NCBI RefSeq assembly: GCF_029893635.1
Contig: NZ_JARXYR010000002.1
Location: forward strand, 1,091,001 to 1,155,000
DNA: 64,000 nt
Direction: 5' to 3'
Origin: Variovorax sp. TBS-050B
Lineage (GTDB): Bacteria > Pseudomonadota > Gammaproteobacteria > Burkholderiales > Burkholderiaceae_C
Position 1 is the stretch's first letter. Each line of letters starts with the position of its first letter. A program made the translations under genes and the position numbers. Below are positions 35,402-43,043 of the stretch, piece after piece. Below the pieces are notes generated by a model, which saw nothing but the letters and a program-made list of their open reading frames with translations, was not told the DNA's origin and did no database searches.

Positions 35402-36382
35402 ATGATCCGCAGACATTTCGGCACGCTGGCCATCGCGCTGGCACTCCCGCTGGCCATCGCGGCCCCCCTCGCCCACGCACAGCCCTACCCCGCCAAGCCG
35501 GTGCGCATGATCGTGCCCTTCCCGCCTGGCGGCGGCACCGACATCCTCGCGCGCCTGGTGGCGCAGAAGCTCACCGAGGCCAAGCACTGGACCGTGGTGC
35601 CCGACAACCGCGGCGGCGCCGGCGGCACCATCGGCATCGCCGAGGCCGCGCGCGCCGCGCCCACGGGCTACGACATCGTGATGGGCCAGAAGGACAACAT
35701 GGTCGTCGCGCCCTGGCTCTACAAGAACCTGAGCTACAACCCCGTGAAGGACCTCACCGCCGTGGCCCACGTGGCCTACACGCCGGTGGTCATCGTCACG
35801 CAGGCCGACTCCAAGTACAAGACGCTCGACGACGTGGTGAAGGCCGCGCGCGCCGCGCCCGACACCGTGACCTACGGCTCGCCCGGCAACGGCACCACCA
35901 TCCACCTCGCCGGCGAGATCTTCAACGGCGCGGCCAAGATCAAGATGCGCCACGTGCCCTACAAGGGCTCGAACGCCGCGATGATGGACGTGCTCGCGGG
36001 CAACGTCGACCTGATGGTCTCGTCGGTGCCCTCCGCGCTCGCGCAGATCAAGGCCGGCAAGCTGCGCCCGCTGGCCGTGACCAGCGCCAAGCGCAGCAGC
36101 TCGCTGCCCGACACGCCCACCGTGGCCGAGCTCGGCTACAAGGGCTTCGACGTGAGCACCTGGTACGGCCTCTTCGTGCCCGCCAAGACGCCGAAGGACG
36201 TGATCGCCACCTTGAATACGGAAGTCAACAAGCTGCTCGCCACGCCCGAGATGAAGGCCGCCATCGTCGCCCAGGGCGCCGAGCCGCAGAGCATGACGCC
36301 CGAGCAGTTCGGCGCCCTGCTCAAGACCGACTACGAGAAGTGGGAAGGCATCGTCAAAGCCTCGGGCGCGACCATCGAATAA
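35402..36382 (+). CDS. Bug/TctC-family periplasmic substrate-binding protein
   Basis: A 326-residue secreted carboxylate receptor. The signal peptide (LAIALALPLAIAAPLAHA) is cleaved before QPYPAKPVRM. Family signatures are FPPGGGTDILARLVAQKL, DNRGGAGGTIGIAEAARA and PYKGSNAAMMDVLAGNVDL. The start follows AGAGACAAACCC. No TctAB partner is nearby. It is followed, 47 nt later, by a metallo-beta-lactamase-fold gene; the two may be in one transcript although a hairpin intervenes. The ligand is unknown. Confidence 0.94.
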   Translation: MIRRHFGTLAIALALPLAIAAPLAHAQPYPAKPVRMIVPFPPGGGTDILARLVAQKLTEAKHWTVVPDNRGGAGGTIGIAEAARAAPTGYDIVMGQKDNMVVAPWLYKNLSYNPVKDLTAVAHVAYTPVVIVTQADSKYKTLDDVVKAARAAPDTVTYGSPGNGTTIHLAGEIFNGAAKIKMRHVPYKGSNAAMMDVLAGNVDLMVSSVPSALAQIKAGKLRPLAVTSAKRSSSLPDTPTVAELGYKGFDVSTWYGLFVPAKTPKDVIATLNTEVNKLLATPEMKAAIVAQGAEPQSMTPEQFGALLKTDYEKWEGIVKASGATIE

Positions 36383-36398
36383 GCGCCTTGCTTGCAGA

Positions 36399-36427
36399 AT
36401 GATGTCTCCACCACTCGGAGACATCAT
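36399..36427 (+). promoter_or_regulatory. Perfect hairpin sequestering the ribosome site of the metallo-beta-lactamase gene
   Basis: ATGATGTCTCC (36399-36409) and GGAGACATCAT (36417-36427) are perfect 11-bp inverted arms around a 7-nt loop. The GGAG Shine-Dalgarno (36417-36420) is inside the right arm and the ATG is at 36430, so the folded mRNA would hide the ribosome site. There is no T-tract, so a terminator is unlikely. The same TGTCTCC/GGAGACA core occurs before the aldehyde dehydrogenase at 55616-55648. Confidence 0.6.
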
Positions 36428-36429
36428 CG

Positions 36430-37482
36430 ATGGCCGCATCACGCACGAAGAAGCTTCCCTCTCCAAACTCCCTGCTGACGAAGGCCGCCGCGCTCGCCGC
36501 GGTGGCCGCCCTCGTGCAGGGGTGCGCACAGATACCGAAGGGCCCTCGCACCAGCGCACCGTCGGACGCCAGCGTGGCGGACCACGTGGCCACCGCCACC
36601 CGCGCCGCCGGCAACGACCTCACCGCGCTCCTGACCCTCTGCAAGCCCGCGCCCGCCGCGCGGCCGCCGCAGGATGCGCTCGACAAGAGCCTCGCCGACT
36701 ACATCGCCCGCCCCGCGCCGCCGCCGGGCCAGGCCTTCGACAACCTGTACTTCGTCGGCGCCGACTGGGTCAGCGCCTGGGCCATCAAGACCTCGCAGGG
36801 CATCATCCTCATCGATGCGCTCAACACCCAGGCCGAGGCCGCCGCGCTCATCGAGGGCGGCATGCGCAGGCTGGGTCTGGACCCCGCGCAGATCAAGTAC
36901 GTGATCGTCACCCACGGCCATGGCGACCACTACGGCGGCGCGGGCTACCTCGCACAGAAGTACCGCGCCCGCGTGGTCATGAGCGAGGCCGACTGGCGCA
37001 TGACCGAGACCCGGCTCGAGTTCGCCACGCCGCTGTGGGGCGCCCCGCCCAAGCGCGACATCGCGGTGAAGGACGGCGACCGCATCACCCTCGGCGACAC
37101 CAGCGTCACGCTCTACGTGACGCCCGGCCACACCATGGGCACGATCTCGCCCGTGTTCGACGTGAAGAGCGGCGGGCGCACGCACCGCGCCATGCTCTGG
37201 GGCGGCACCGGTTTCAACTTCGGCAAGGACATCCCGCGCCTCGACGCCTACATCGGCGCCACCCAGCGCATGGGCGCCATCGTGCAGGGCCAGCGCATCG
37301 ACGTGATGCTGTCGAATCACTCCAACATCGACGGCTCCCAGGCCAAGCTCGCCGCGCTGCGCGCCACGCCTGCCCCCGCCGCCAACCCGTTCGTGATGGG
37401 CACGCCGAACGTCGAACGCGCCCTCGCCGTCATGGGCGAATGCGCGCAGGCCCAGCGCGACCGTTTCGCCATGCAGTCGTAG
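36430..37482 (+). CDS. Metallo-beta-lactamase-fold hydrolase, subclass B3-like
   Basis: A 350-residue metallo-hydrolase. A hydrophobic N-terminal segment ending LVQGC (Cys31) suggests a lipoprotein or secreted form. The zinc site is complete: THGHGDHYGG (HxHxDH, about 161-170), the third His in TPGHTMGTIS (about 237) and the last in LSNHSNIDG (about 297). The HxHxDH...GH...H spacing and the length fit subclass B3 beta-lactamases such as L1/THIN-B relatives, often chromosomal in environmental bacteria. It might hydrolyse beta-lactams or another ester or lactone. Its ribosome site lies in a perfect hairpin. Confidence 0.85.
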   Translation: MAASRTKKLPSPNSLLTKAAALAAVAALVQGCAQIPKGPRTSAPSDASVADHVATATRAAGNDLTALLTLCKPAPAARPPQDALDKSLADYIARPAPPPGQAFDNLYFVGADWVSAWAIKTSQGIILIDALNTQAEAAALIEGGMRRLGLDPAQIKYVIVTHGHGDHYGGAGYLAQKYRARVVMSEADWRMTETRLEFATPLWGAPPKRDIAVKDGDRITLGDTSVTLYVTPGHTMGTISPVFDVKSGGRTHRAMLWGGTGFNFGKDIPRLDAYIGATQRMGAIVQGQRIDVMLSNHSNIDGSQAKLAALRATPAPAANPFVMGTPNVERALAVMGECAQAQRDRFAMQS

Positions 37483-37490
37483 TTCGGTAT

Positions 37491-37543
37491 TCCTCCTTCC
37501 CCCGCTGGGGGAAGGCCGGGATGGGGGCAAACAGCGCCCCCAC
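37491..37543. repeat. GC-rich double hairpin (repeat C, copy 1)
   Basis: CCTTCCCCC/GGGGGAAGG (37495-37515) and TGGGGGC/GCCCCCA (37522-37542) form two adjacent perfect hairpins in the gap between convergent genes ending at 37482 and 37555. The first hairpin and following GGGATGGGGGC recur at 43864. Probably a bidirectional transcription barrier; no T-tract follows. Confidence 0.55.
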
Positions 37544-37554
37544 CGCCGCAGACT

Positions 37555-37812
37555 TCAATCCGGCACAAACTTCCGATTGAAGATCTCCACATCCGCTTCA
37601 AGCTCAAAGCTCGCCACCTGCCCGTTCTTCCCATCCTTCAACCGATAGGCCGCAAACAGGCTGTAGCGCCCCTGAAACCCGAACTCGTCCATCACGATCA
37701 GCGCATACGGATAGGGCACGAACACCTGGTGCGCGAACACGATGCGGTGCCGGTTGCGCGGCGAGGGAAAGAGCTTGTACTCGCCGGTGTCGATCGCTTG
37801 TGCGGTGGCCAT
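37555..37812 (-). CDS. Hypothetical protein, 85 aa
   Basis: A small soluble protein rich in aromatic residues (FAHQVFVPYPYALIVMDEFGFQGRY) with no recognised domain. Start MATAQAID at 37812 is chosen because it lies beyond the stop of the SDR gene (37835); an upstream ATG at 37884 in frame would overlap that gene by 50 nt. The ribosome site is weak either way. It follows the SDR gene on the same strand and may be co-transcribed. The pattern of charged and aromatic residues suggests a real folded protein, but the function is unknown. Confidence 0.6.
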   Translation of the reverse strand: MATAQAIDTGEYKLFPSPRNRHRIVFAHQVFVPYPYALIVMDEFGFQGRYSLFAAYRLKDGKNGQVASFELEADVEIFNRKFVPD

Positions 37813-37834
37813 GCGCTGCTTCTCGATGCTTTCG

Positions 37835-38605
37835 TCAATCGGGATCGCGCACGTCGGCCACCGGCTTGCTGCCGAAGTCCGCACGCGCGAGGTACTTCAA
37901 CACCTTCGCCGCCGCCGATGCCGGACTGTCGAGCAGCCCTTCGCTCTTGAGCTTTTCAAAACGCCCGCGGGCCGGAAACTTCTCGGCCGAGGCACCGCGC
38001 AGCTGCACCTGCATGTCGGTGTCGATCACCCCCGGCGCCAGCGACACGATGCGCGCGCCGTTCGGCGCATTCGCTTCTTCGAGCGCCACCGCACGCGAGT
38101 ACTGGTCCATGCCCGCCTTCGCCGCGCAATACGGCGCCTGGCTGCCCATCGCATTGCGGCCCAGCCCCGACGAGATGTTGAGCACCTTGCGCGCTGCGCG
38201 CCAGTCGCGCGTGCCGCCGAGAAACGCCGCCGTCAGCAGCATCGGCGCCTCGAGCCCGATGCGCAGCGCCTGCGACAGGTCGCCATCGACAGCCGCCGAC
38301 AGCGGCGCGGGGTTGCCGACCGTGCCGGCGTTGTTGATGAGCGTGGCGCTGTCGAAGCGCTGCGCGTCCTGCGTCGCGAGCCATTCGCGCACGCGGGCGG
38401 CGGCGGCGATGGGGTTGGAGAGGTCTTGCTCCCATTGGATGAGTTCGACATTCGACTTCTGCTTGGCCGCGAGCTCGGCCAGTGCGGGGCTCTGGTGGCG
38501 GGAGATGCAGAGCAGGACGGTGCCGGGCTGCTGCTGGAGGAGTTGCTCGGCGATGGCGTGGCCTAGGCCGCGGGAGGCGCCGGTGATGAGGTGGAGGTGG
38601 GGCAT
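37835..38605 (-). CDS. Short-chain dehydrogenase/reductase (SDR)
   Basis: A 256-residue Rossmann oxidoreductase. The cofactor motif TGASRGLG (about 8-15), NNAG (about 91-94), catalytic Ser in LNISSGLG (about 144) and YCAAK (Tyr-x3-Lys, about 158-162) are present. The family resemblance is to sepiapterin/benzil-type reductases, which usually use NADPH. A small hypothetical ORF follows on the same strand. Substrate not predictable. Confidence 0.92.
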   Translation of the reverse strand: MPHLHLITGASRGLGHAIAEQLLQQQPGTVLLCISRHQSPALAELAAKQKSNVELIQWEQDLSNPIAAAARVREWLATQDAQRFDSATLINNAGTVGNPAPLSAAVDGDLSQALRIGLEAPMLLTAAFLGGTRDWRAARKVLNISSGLGRNAMGSQAPYCAAKAGMDQYSRAVALEEANAPNGARIVSLAPGVIDTDMQVQLRGASAEKFPARGRFEKLKSEGLLDSPASAAAKVLKYLARADFGSKPVADVRDPD

Positions 38606-38617
38606 GGTGGTGGACTG

Positions 38618-38645
38618 TTGAGCTCAGGGATGTGAGGAATATAGA
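38618..38645 (+). promoter_or_regulatory. Candidate promoter of the lipoprotein gene
   Basis: TTGAGC (38618-38623) and TATAGA (38640-38645) with a 16-nt spacer resemble a sigma-70 promoter reading toward the lipoprotein at 38770, giving a leader of about 120 nt. The match is moderate. Confidence 0.35.
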
Positions 38646-38769
38646 AGATGCCTGCCACGCTTGCCGCTCCTATCCGATGGAGACCATCGCGCAGAACTCG
38701 TCATCACGCAAGAGCCACCGCAAAGGCGGCACAATCCGCTGACTACCAAAGAGCGAGGAGAGACTTTCG

Positions 38770-39498
38770 ATGTTGCGCGCGTTGATCGCCGGCCTGCTGC
38801 CGGCATTTTTGATTGCATGCACTGCGCCCATTCAGCATGAAGGGCCCAGAGAGGCAGGCTTGGAGCATGTGCTCACCAAGAACTATAAGGTTGGCGTTCC
38901 CAAGACCGTCAACGTTGGCGAGCCTATGGTCAAGGTGATCGATTATTGGAACCAGATGATCGAGGAACCGACCGCGTCGCCATCGCAATCCGTTTCGCTC
39001 AAGGGCGGCCCCGTGAACCTTCGCTTCAACGCCGGCCGGAGCTATCCCATCCGAGGCCGCATCCCCCATGACGGCAAGACCTTTCTGGTGGTTCCGAATA
39101 CCGAGGATCCCGTCTATCAAGCCGCCCTGGTGAGCGAGGACGGCACCATATTGGATCGCGTGGTGGCACGGATGCCGAACGGCAATCACGTGATGGTTAT
39201 CTACACCATGACGATCGATCCGCCCGCGGCAAAGCTGGTCAGACAGCGATCCACCAGGGTGGCGTCAAGCCACAGCTTCATCAACTACGAGTTGATCTAC
39301 ACGGGCCTGAATTCCAGCGGACTCAACCTGACATACAGGGAGTTCAGTCCAGAGGGCCTCGCCCGGGTCGCGTTCTTCCAGAACCTGACCTACCCGGCAG
39401 ATGCAAAGAGCATTACGTTCCGTCAAATGCGCATTGCCATCGAAAAGGCAAGTGCTGAGAACGTCACGTTCTCAGTGACGCAGGATGGGGAGCACTAG
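38770..39498 (+). CDS. Predicted lipoprotein of unknown function, atypical composition
   Basis: A 242-residue protein whose signal peptide ends in LIAC (Cys17), so probably outer- or inner-membrane lipoprotein. The mature part is largely beta-structured in appearance, with many Thr/Ser/Asn residues (GLNSSGLNLTYREFSPEG), reminiscent of conjugation or secretion-linked periplasmic proteins, but I cannot assign a family. Codon use is visibly less GC-biased than in neighbouring genes (for example many A/T third positions), and the flanks are A/T-richer, which suggests horizontal acquisition. The start has GGAG upstream and a candidate promoter 120 nt away. Confidence 0.75.
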   Translation: MLRALIAGLLPAFLIACTAPIQHEGPREAGLEHVLTKNYKVGVPKTVNVGEPMVKVIDYWNQMIEEPTASPSQSVSLKGGPVNLRFNAGRSYPIRGRIPHDGKTFLVVPNTEDPVYQAALVSEDGTILDRVVARMPNGNHVMVIYTMTIDPPAAKLVRQRSTRVASSHSFINYELIYTGLNSSGLNLTYREFSPEGLARVAFFQNLTYPADAKSITFRQMRIAIEKASAENVTFSVTQDGEH

Positions 39499-39548
39499 AA
39501 GTCCATGGCCGCACGCGCAGCGACGGCCCGCCCGTAGCAGCGCAGACC

Positions 39549-40025
39549 TTACCCACCCCTGAACTGCCCCCGAAGAAACGCCTTGTGCCGCCCGATGTGC
39601 TGCATCTGCGCAGGCGCAATCGTCCCTCCAAGATCTTCCTCATCCGCCCCATTCAGCACCGCATTCGCATACCCCATCGCCCGCTGCACGATCTCCTGCT
39701 CGCTCACGCCAAGCTGCGCGCCCAGGTCCATCGCCACACGCCGCATGGCGCGCTGCGACAGCATCCACATCGCGCCGAAGCGGTCCCATGCGAGTGCGGC
39801 TTCCTGCGCTTTCTCGTGGTCGGCGAGGATGTCCTTGAGCGATTTGGCGAGCAGTTCGTCCATGGCTTCGAGGCGCTCGCTCAGGGCCGCGTTGCGCTCG
39901 GCGAGCTGCTCGGGCGTGGGGCCCGCGGGCTCTGTCTTGGCCGCCGCGGCGGGCGTGGGCGGCGGTGCAAAGCCGGCGACGTCTGCGTCGGCCGGCACGA
40001 TCTGGAGTTGGTCCTTGAGGCTCAT
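39549..40025 (-). CDS. Hypothetical protein coupled to a Crp/Fnr regulator
   Basis: A 158-residue soluble protein. An Ala/Pro-rich N-terminal linker (about 15-40) precedes a mostly helical, acidic segment (EQLAERNAALSERLEAMDELL, coiled-coil-like, about 39-60) and a C-terminal helical part ending GRHKAFLRGQFRGG. No known domain is seen. Its ATG overlaps the TGA of the Crp/Fnr gene as ATGA, so the two are co-translated. A regulatory partner or adaptor role is a guess from this coupling only. Confidence 0.75.
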   Translation of the reverse strand: MSLKDQLQIVPADADVAGFAPPPTPAAAAKTEPAGPTPEQLAERNAALSERLEAMDELLAKSLKDILADHEKAQEAALAWDRFGAMWMLSQRAMRRVAMDLGAQLGVSEQEIVQRAMGYANAVLNGADEEDLGGTIAPAQMQHIGRHKAFLRGQFRGG

Positions 40026-40843
40026 GGCTTGCTGCTGTTCCGGTTGCGGGGTTGTTGCTTGGCGCCGTGCGCGTCTTTTTCCGAATCGCCGTGCGCGGGC
40101 GTTGAAGACGACGGCGAAGCCTTGCGGCTCATCATCGCCGTCGCGCGCAGGCCCGGCAGATCGAGCACGCGCAGGCCACCGTACTCGACGCGGATCAGTC
40201 CCTGCGCCGCGAGCATGTTGAGCGCCTCGTTCACGCGCTGGCGCGACAGGCCGACCAGGTAGGCGAGCTCCTGCTGCGTGATGCGCAGCACCTCGCCCAC
40301 GCCGGGGTAGAGCACGGGGTTGAACAGCGACACGAGGTTGCGTGCGACGCGGGCGTCGGGGTTGTTGAGGCGGTCGATCTCGAGTGCGGCGATGAACTGG
40401 CCCAGGCGCTCGTTGAGCTGGTTCATGACGAAGCGGTTGAAGCCGATCGAATGGTCGAGCAGCCAGTGGAAGCTCTCGATCGGCAGGCCGGCGACGACGC
40501 TGCGGCGCAGGGCCTGGATGTTGTAGCGGTAGGGCTCGCGCTTCATCACGGTGCCTTCGCCGAACCAGCCGCCGGGCGGCACGCCGGTGTAGGTGACGGA
40601 GCCGCCGTCGGCGCTGTCGTTGCTCATCTTGAGCAGGCCCTCGACCACGCCGAACCAGTAGGTGGGCGAGCGGCCGACGCGGCAGACGAGGTCGCCGACC
40701 TCGGCCTCGCCGACGACGAGGGCGGCCTCGGCGCGGCGGCGCTCGGCGGGGGTGAGCGCGGGCAGCCAGGGGATGCCTTCGAGCTCGGCCTCGGCCGCGG
40801 GGCGCACGCGGTCGCGCAGGGTGTTCGATCCGCTCATGGTCAT
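40022..40843 (-). CDS. Crp/Fnr-family transcriptional regulator
   Basis: A 273-residue regulator. A cyclic-nucleotide-binding-like beta-roll (about 35-150, with VGDLVCRVGRSPTYWFGVVEG and PPGGWFGEGTVMKREP) precedes a HTH with QQELAYLVGLSRQRVNEALN (about 207-226). The FNR iron-sulfur Cys set is absent, and key cAMP-contact residues are not obvious, so the effector may differ. A basic/Ser-rich tail follows. The start at 40843 has GGAG with 7-nt spacing. It is divergent from the acyl-CoA ligase/ABC operon; a TTGTCGT/ACGACAA dyad lies between them. Confidence 0.92.
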   Translation of the reverse strand: MTMSGSNTLRDRVRPAAEAELEGIPWLPALTPAERRRAEAALVVGEAEVGDLVCRVGRSPTYWFGVVEGLLKMSNDSADGGSVTYTGVPPGGWFGEGTVMKREPYRYNIQALRRSVVAGLPIESFHWLLDHSIGFNRFVMNQLNERLGQFIAALEIDRLNNPDARVARNLVSLFNPVLYPGVGEVLRITQQELAYLVGLSRQRVNEALNMLAAQGLIRVEYGGLRVLDLPGLRATAMMSRKASPSSSTPAHGDSEKDAHGAKQQPRNRNSSKP

Positions 40844-40874
40844 CGGGAAACTCCGGGGAGTAGGTTCCCTAGGA

Positions 40875-40892
40875 TTGTCGTCGGAACGACAA
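40875..40892. promoter_or_regulatory. Candidate Crp/Fnr-type operator
   Basis: TTGTCGT (40875-40881), CGGA, ACGACAA (40886-40892): a perfect 7-bp-arm dyad with 4-nt spacer, the spacing of CRP/FNR sites. It lies between the divergent Crp/Fnr gene (start 40843) and the acyl-CoA ligase. If the TACGAT at 40914-40919 is a -10, the dyad is centred at about -42, the class II activator position. Confidence 0.5.
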
Positions 40893-40893
40893 C

Positions 40894-40903
40894 TTGACGT
40901 CAA
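40894..40903. promoter_or_regulatory. TTGACGTCAA palindrome
   Basis: A perfect 10-bp palindrome 2 nt beyond the Crp/Fnr-type dyad. The same 10-mer is the core of the 12-bp palindrome at 52185-52196, also between divergent genes. It may be a second regulator's site. Confidence 0.35.
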
Positions 40904-40928
40904 AGTGCAAGCCTACGATCCGCCCACT

Positions 40929-42896
40929 GTGAACAAATCGTCTACCGCCCCCACCTTCCCGCGGCTGCTGCTGGCGCATGCGCAGGCACAGCCCGAGGCG
41001 CCCGCGATCCGCGAGAAGGATCTCGGCATCTGGCAGACCTGGACCTGGAGCGCGGTGGCGCAGGAGGTGCGCGAGATCGCGTGCGGCCTGGCGAGCCTGG
41101 GCTTCAAGGCATTCGACAACCTGGCGATCGTGGGCGCGAACCGGCCGCACCTGTACATGGCAGTGGTGGCGGCGCAGAGCCTGCGCGGCGTGCCGGTGCC
41201 GCTCTACCAGGATGCGGTGGCGGGCGAGATGGTGTTCATGCTCGAGGACGCGGCGATCGACTTCGTGATCGTGGAGGACCAGGAGCAGGTCGACAAGCTG
41301 CTCGAATGCCGCGAGCTGCAGGCGGCGGCGGGCCGTGCGGGCGGCATCCGCCACATCGTGTACGACGACCCGAAGGGCCTGCGGCACTACGAGCAGCCGG
41401 GCCTGATGAGCTACGACAGGCTGCGCGAGCTGGGCCGCGAGTTCGACAAGGCGAACCCGGGCCATTACGACCGCGCGGTGGCGAGCGGCGAGGCCACCGA
41501 CGTGGGCGTGATCCTCTACACCTCGGGCACCACCGGCCGGCCCAAGGGCGTGTGCCAGACGCATGCGAGCTTCATCGCGGCGGGCCGCGGCGGGGTCGAG
41601 ACCGACCGGCTCGGCCCGGGCGACAACATCATGAGCTACCTGCCGATGGCATGGGTGGGCGACCATCTGTTCTCGGTGGCGCAGTGGCTGGTGGGCGGCT
41701 TCACGCTCAACTGCCCGGAGTCGTCGGCCACGGTGATGAACGACATGCGCGAGATCGGGCCGAGCTACTACTTCGGCCCGCCGCGCACTTTCGAGGGGCT
41801 GCTCACTGCGGTGTCGATCCGCATGGAGGACGCCGCCGCGCCCAAGCGCTGGATGTATGCGAAGTTCATGGCGCTGGCGCAGCGCGTGGGCGCCGACATC
41901 CTCAACCGCCAGCCGGTGGGCGCATGGGACCGGCTGATGTACGCGGTGGGCAACGTGCTGGTCTACGGGCCGCTGCGCAACGTGCTCGGCATGAGCCGCA
42001 TCCGCGTGGCCTACACGGCGGGCGCGGCGATCGGGCCCGACCTGTTCCGCTTCTACCGCTCGATCGGCGTGAACCTGAAGCAGTTCTACGGCCAGACCGA
42101 GACCTGCGCCTACGTGTGCCTGCAGCAGGACGGCAAGGTCAAGCTGCAGACGGTGGGCACGGCCGCACCGGGCATCGAACTGAAGATTGCGCACGACGGC
42201 GAGGTGCTGGTGCGCGGCGTCTCGGTGCTCAAGGAGTACTACAAGCGGCCCGATGCCACGGCCGAGGTGCTCGACGCCGAGGGCTACTTCCACACCGGCG
42301 ACGCGGGCGTGCTCGACGGCGAAGGCCACCTGCGCATCATCGACCGCGCGAAGGACGTGGGCCGCCTCGCGGGCGGCGCGATGTTCGCGCCCAACTACAT
42401 CGAGAACAAGCTGAAGTTCTTTCCGCAGATCAAGGAGGCGGTGTGCTTCGGCCATGCGCGCAACGAGGTCTGCGCCGCGATCAACATCGACTACGAAGCC
42501 GTGGGCAACTGGGCCGAGCGCCGCGGGCTGGCCTACGGCGGCTACGTGGACCTGGCGGGCAAGCCCGAGGTGCTGGCGCTGGTGGGCGAATGCATCGCCA
42601 AGGTCAATGCCGACCTCGCGGCCGAGCCGGGCATGGGCGATACGCAGATCGCGCGCTTCCTGGTGCTGCACAAGGAGCTCGACCCCGACGACGACGAACT
42701 CACGCGCACGCGCAAGGTGCGCCGCGGCTTCATCGCCGAGAAGTACGCGGTGCTGGTGAACGCGCTCTACGGTGGCAAGACGGAGCAGTTCATCGAAACG
42801 CAGGTGAAGTTCGAGGACGGGCGCACGGGGGTGGTGAGCGCCACTTTGAAGCTCGTCGAAGCGAAGCGGTTTCCTGTGTTGAAGGAGGCTGCATGA
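40929..42896 (+). CDS. AMP-forming acyl-CoA ligase (long-chain/aryl acid type)
   Basis: A 655-residue adenylate-forming enzyme that activates a carboxylic acid to its CoA thioester. The P-loop ILYTSGTTGRPKG (about 193-205), FYGQTET (about 383) and GYFHTGDAGVLDGEGHLRIIDRAKD (ATP-binding D and R) are conserved. It belongs to the long ACSL/FadD15-like group often placed beside ABC uptake genes for aromatic or fatty acids. A GTG at 40929 gives the natural N-terminus (NKSSTAPTFPRLLLAHAQ); a GTG at 40905 is possible, and neither has a clear Shine-Dalgarno. It begins the ligase-liv operon and diverges from the Crp/Fnr gene. Confidence 0.9.
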   Translation: MNKSSTAPTFPRLLLAHAQAQPEAPAIREKDLGIWQTWTWSAVAQEVREIACGLASLGFKAFDNLAIVGANRPHLYMAVVAAQSLRGVPVPLYQDAVAGEMVFMLEDAAIDFVIVEDQEQVDKLLECRELQAAAGRAGGIRHIVYDDPKGLRHYEQPGLMSYDRLRELGREFDKANPGHYDRAVASGEATDVGVILYTSGTTGRPKGVCQTHASFIAAGRGGVETDRLGPGDNIMSYLPMAWVGDHLFSVAQWLVGGFTLNCPESSATVMNDMREIGPSYYFGPPRTFEGLLTAVSIRMEDAAAPKRWMYAKFMALAQRVGADILNRQPVGAWDRLMYAVGNVLVYGPLRNVLGMSRIRVAYTAGAAIGPDLFRFYRSIGVNLKQFYGQTETCAYVCLQQDGKVKLQTVGTAAPGIELKIAHDGEVLVRGVSVLKEYYKRPDATAEVLDAEGYFHTGDAGVLDGEGHLRIIDRAKDVGRLAGGAMFAPNYIENKLKFFPQIKEAVCFGHARNEVCAAINIDYEAVGNWAERRGLAYGGYVDLAGKPEVLALVGECIAKVNADLAAEPGMGDTQIARFLVLHKELDPDDDELTRTRKVRRGFIAEKYAVLVNALYGGKTEQFIETQVKFEDGRTGVVSATLKLVEAKRFPVLKEAA

Positions 42897-42899
42897 AAT

Positions 42900-43026
42900 A
42901 CGGGCAGCCGAACGCAGAAGTCGCGAAGGTTTCGCAGAAGTCGCAAAAGAAAACCATGAAAGATCTGTTGAAGTCCTTCTGCGACTTCTGCGTAGTTTTT
43001 GTATTTCTTCTGCGTTCGGATGTCCG
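42900..43026. repeat. Palindromic repeat A, copy 3
   Basis: About 127 bp with left arm GGCAGCCGAACGCAGAAG and complementary right arm ending TTCGGATGTCCG. It lies between the ligase stop (42896) and the livG start (43044), the one copy between co-directional genes. If it folds in the mRNA it may reduce read-through or stabilise the upstream message. Confidence 0.82.
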
Positions 43027-43043
43027 CATTCGGGAGCGCATCC

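Noticed and set aside
38770..39498. VirB9/TrbG-type conjugation protein
   Set aside because: Only a vague compositional resemblance; no other conjugation gene nearby.
40894..40919. TTGACG ... TACGAT as a sigma-70 promoter for the acyl-CoA ligase
   Set aside because: The spacer is only 14 nt; the -10 may be used with an activator instead, so no promoter was called.
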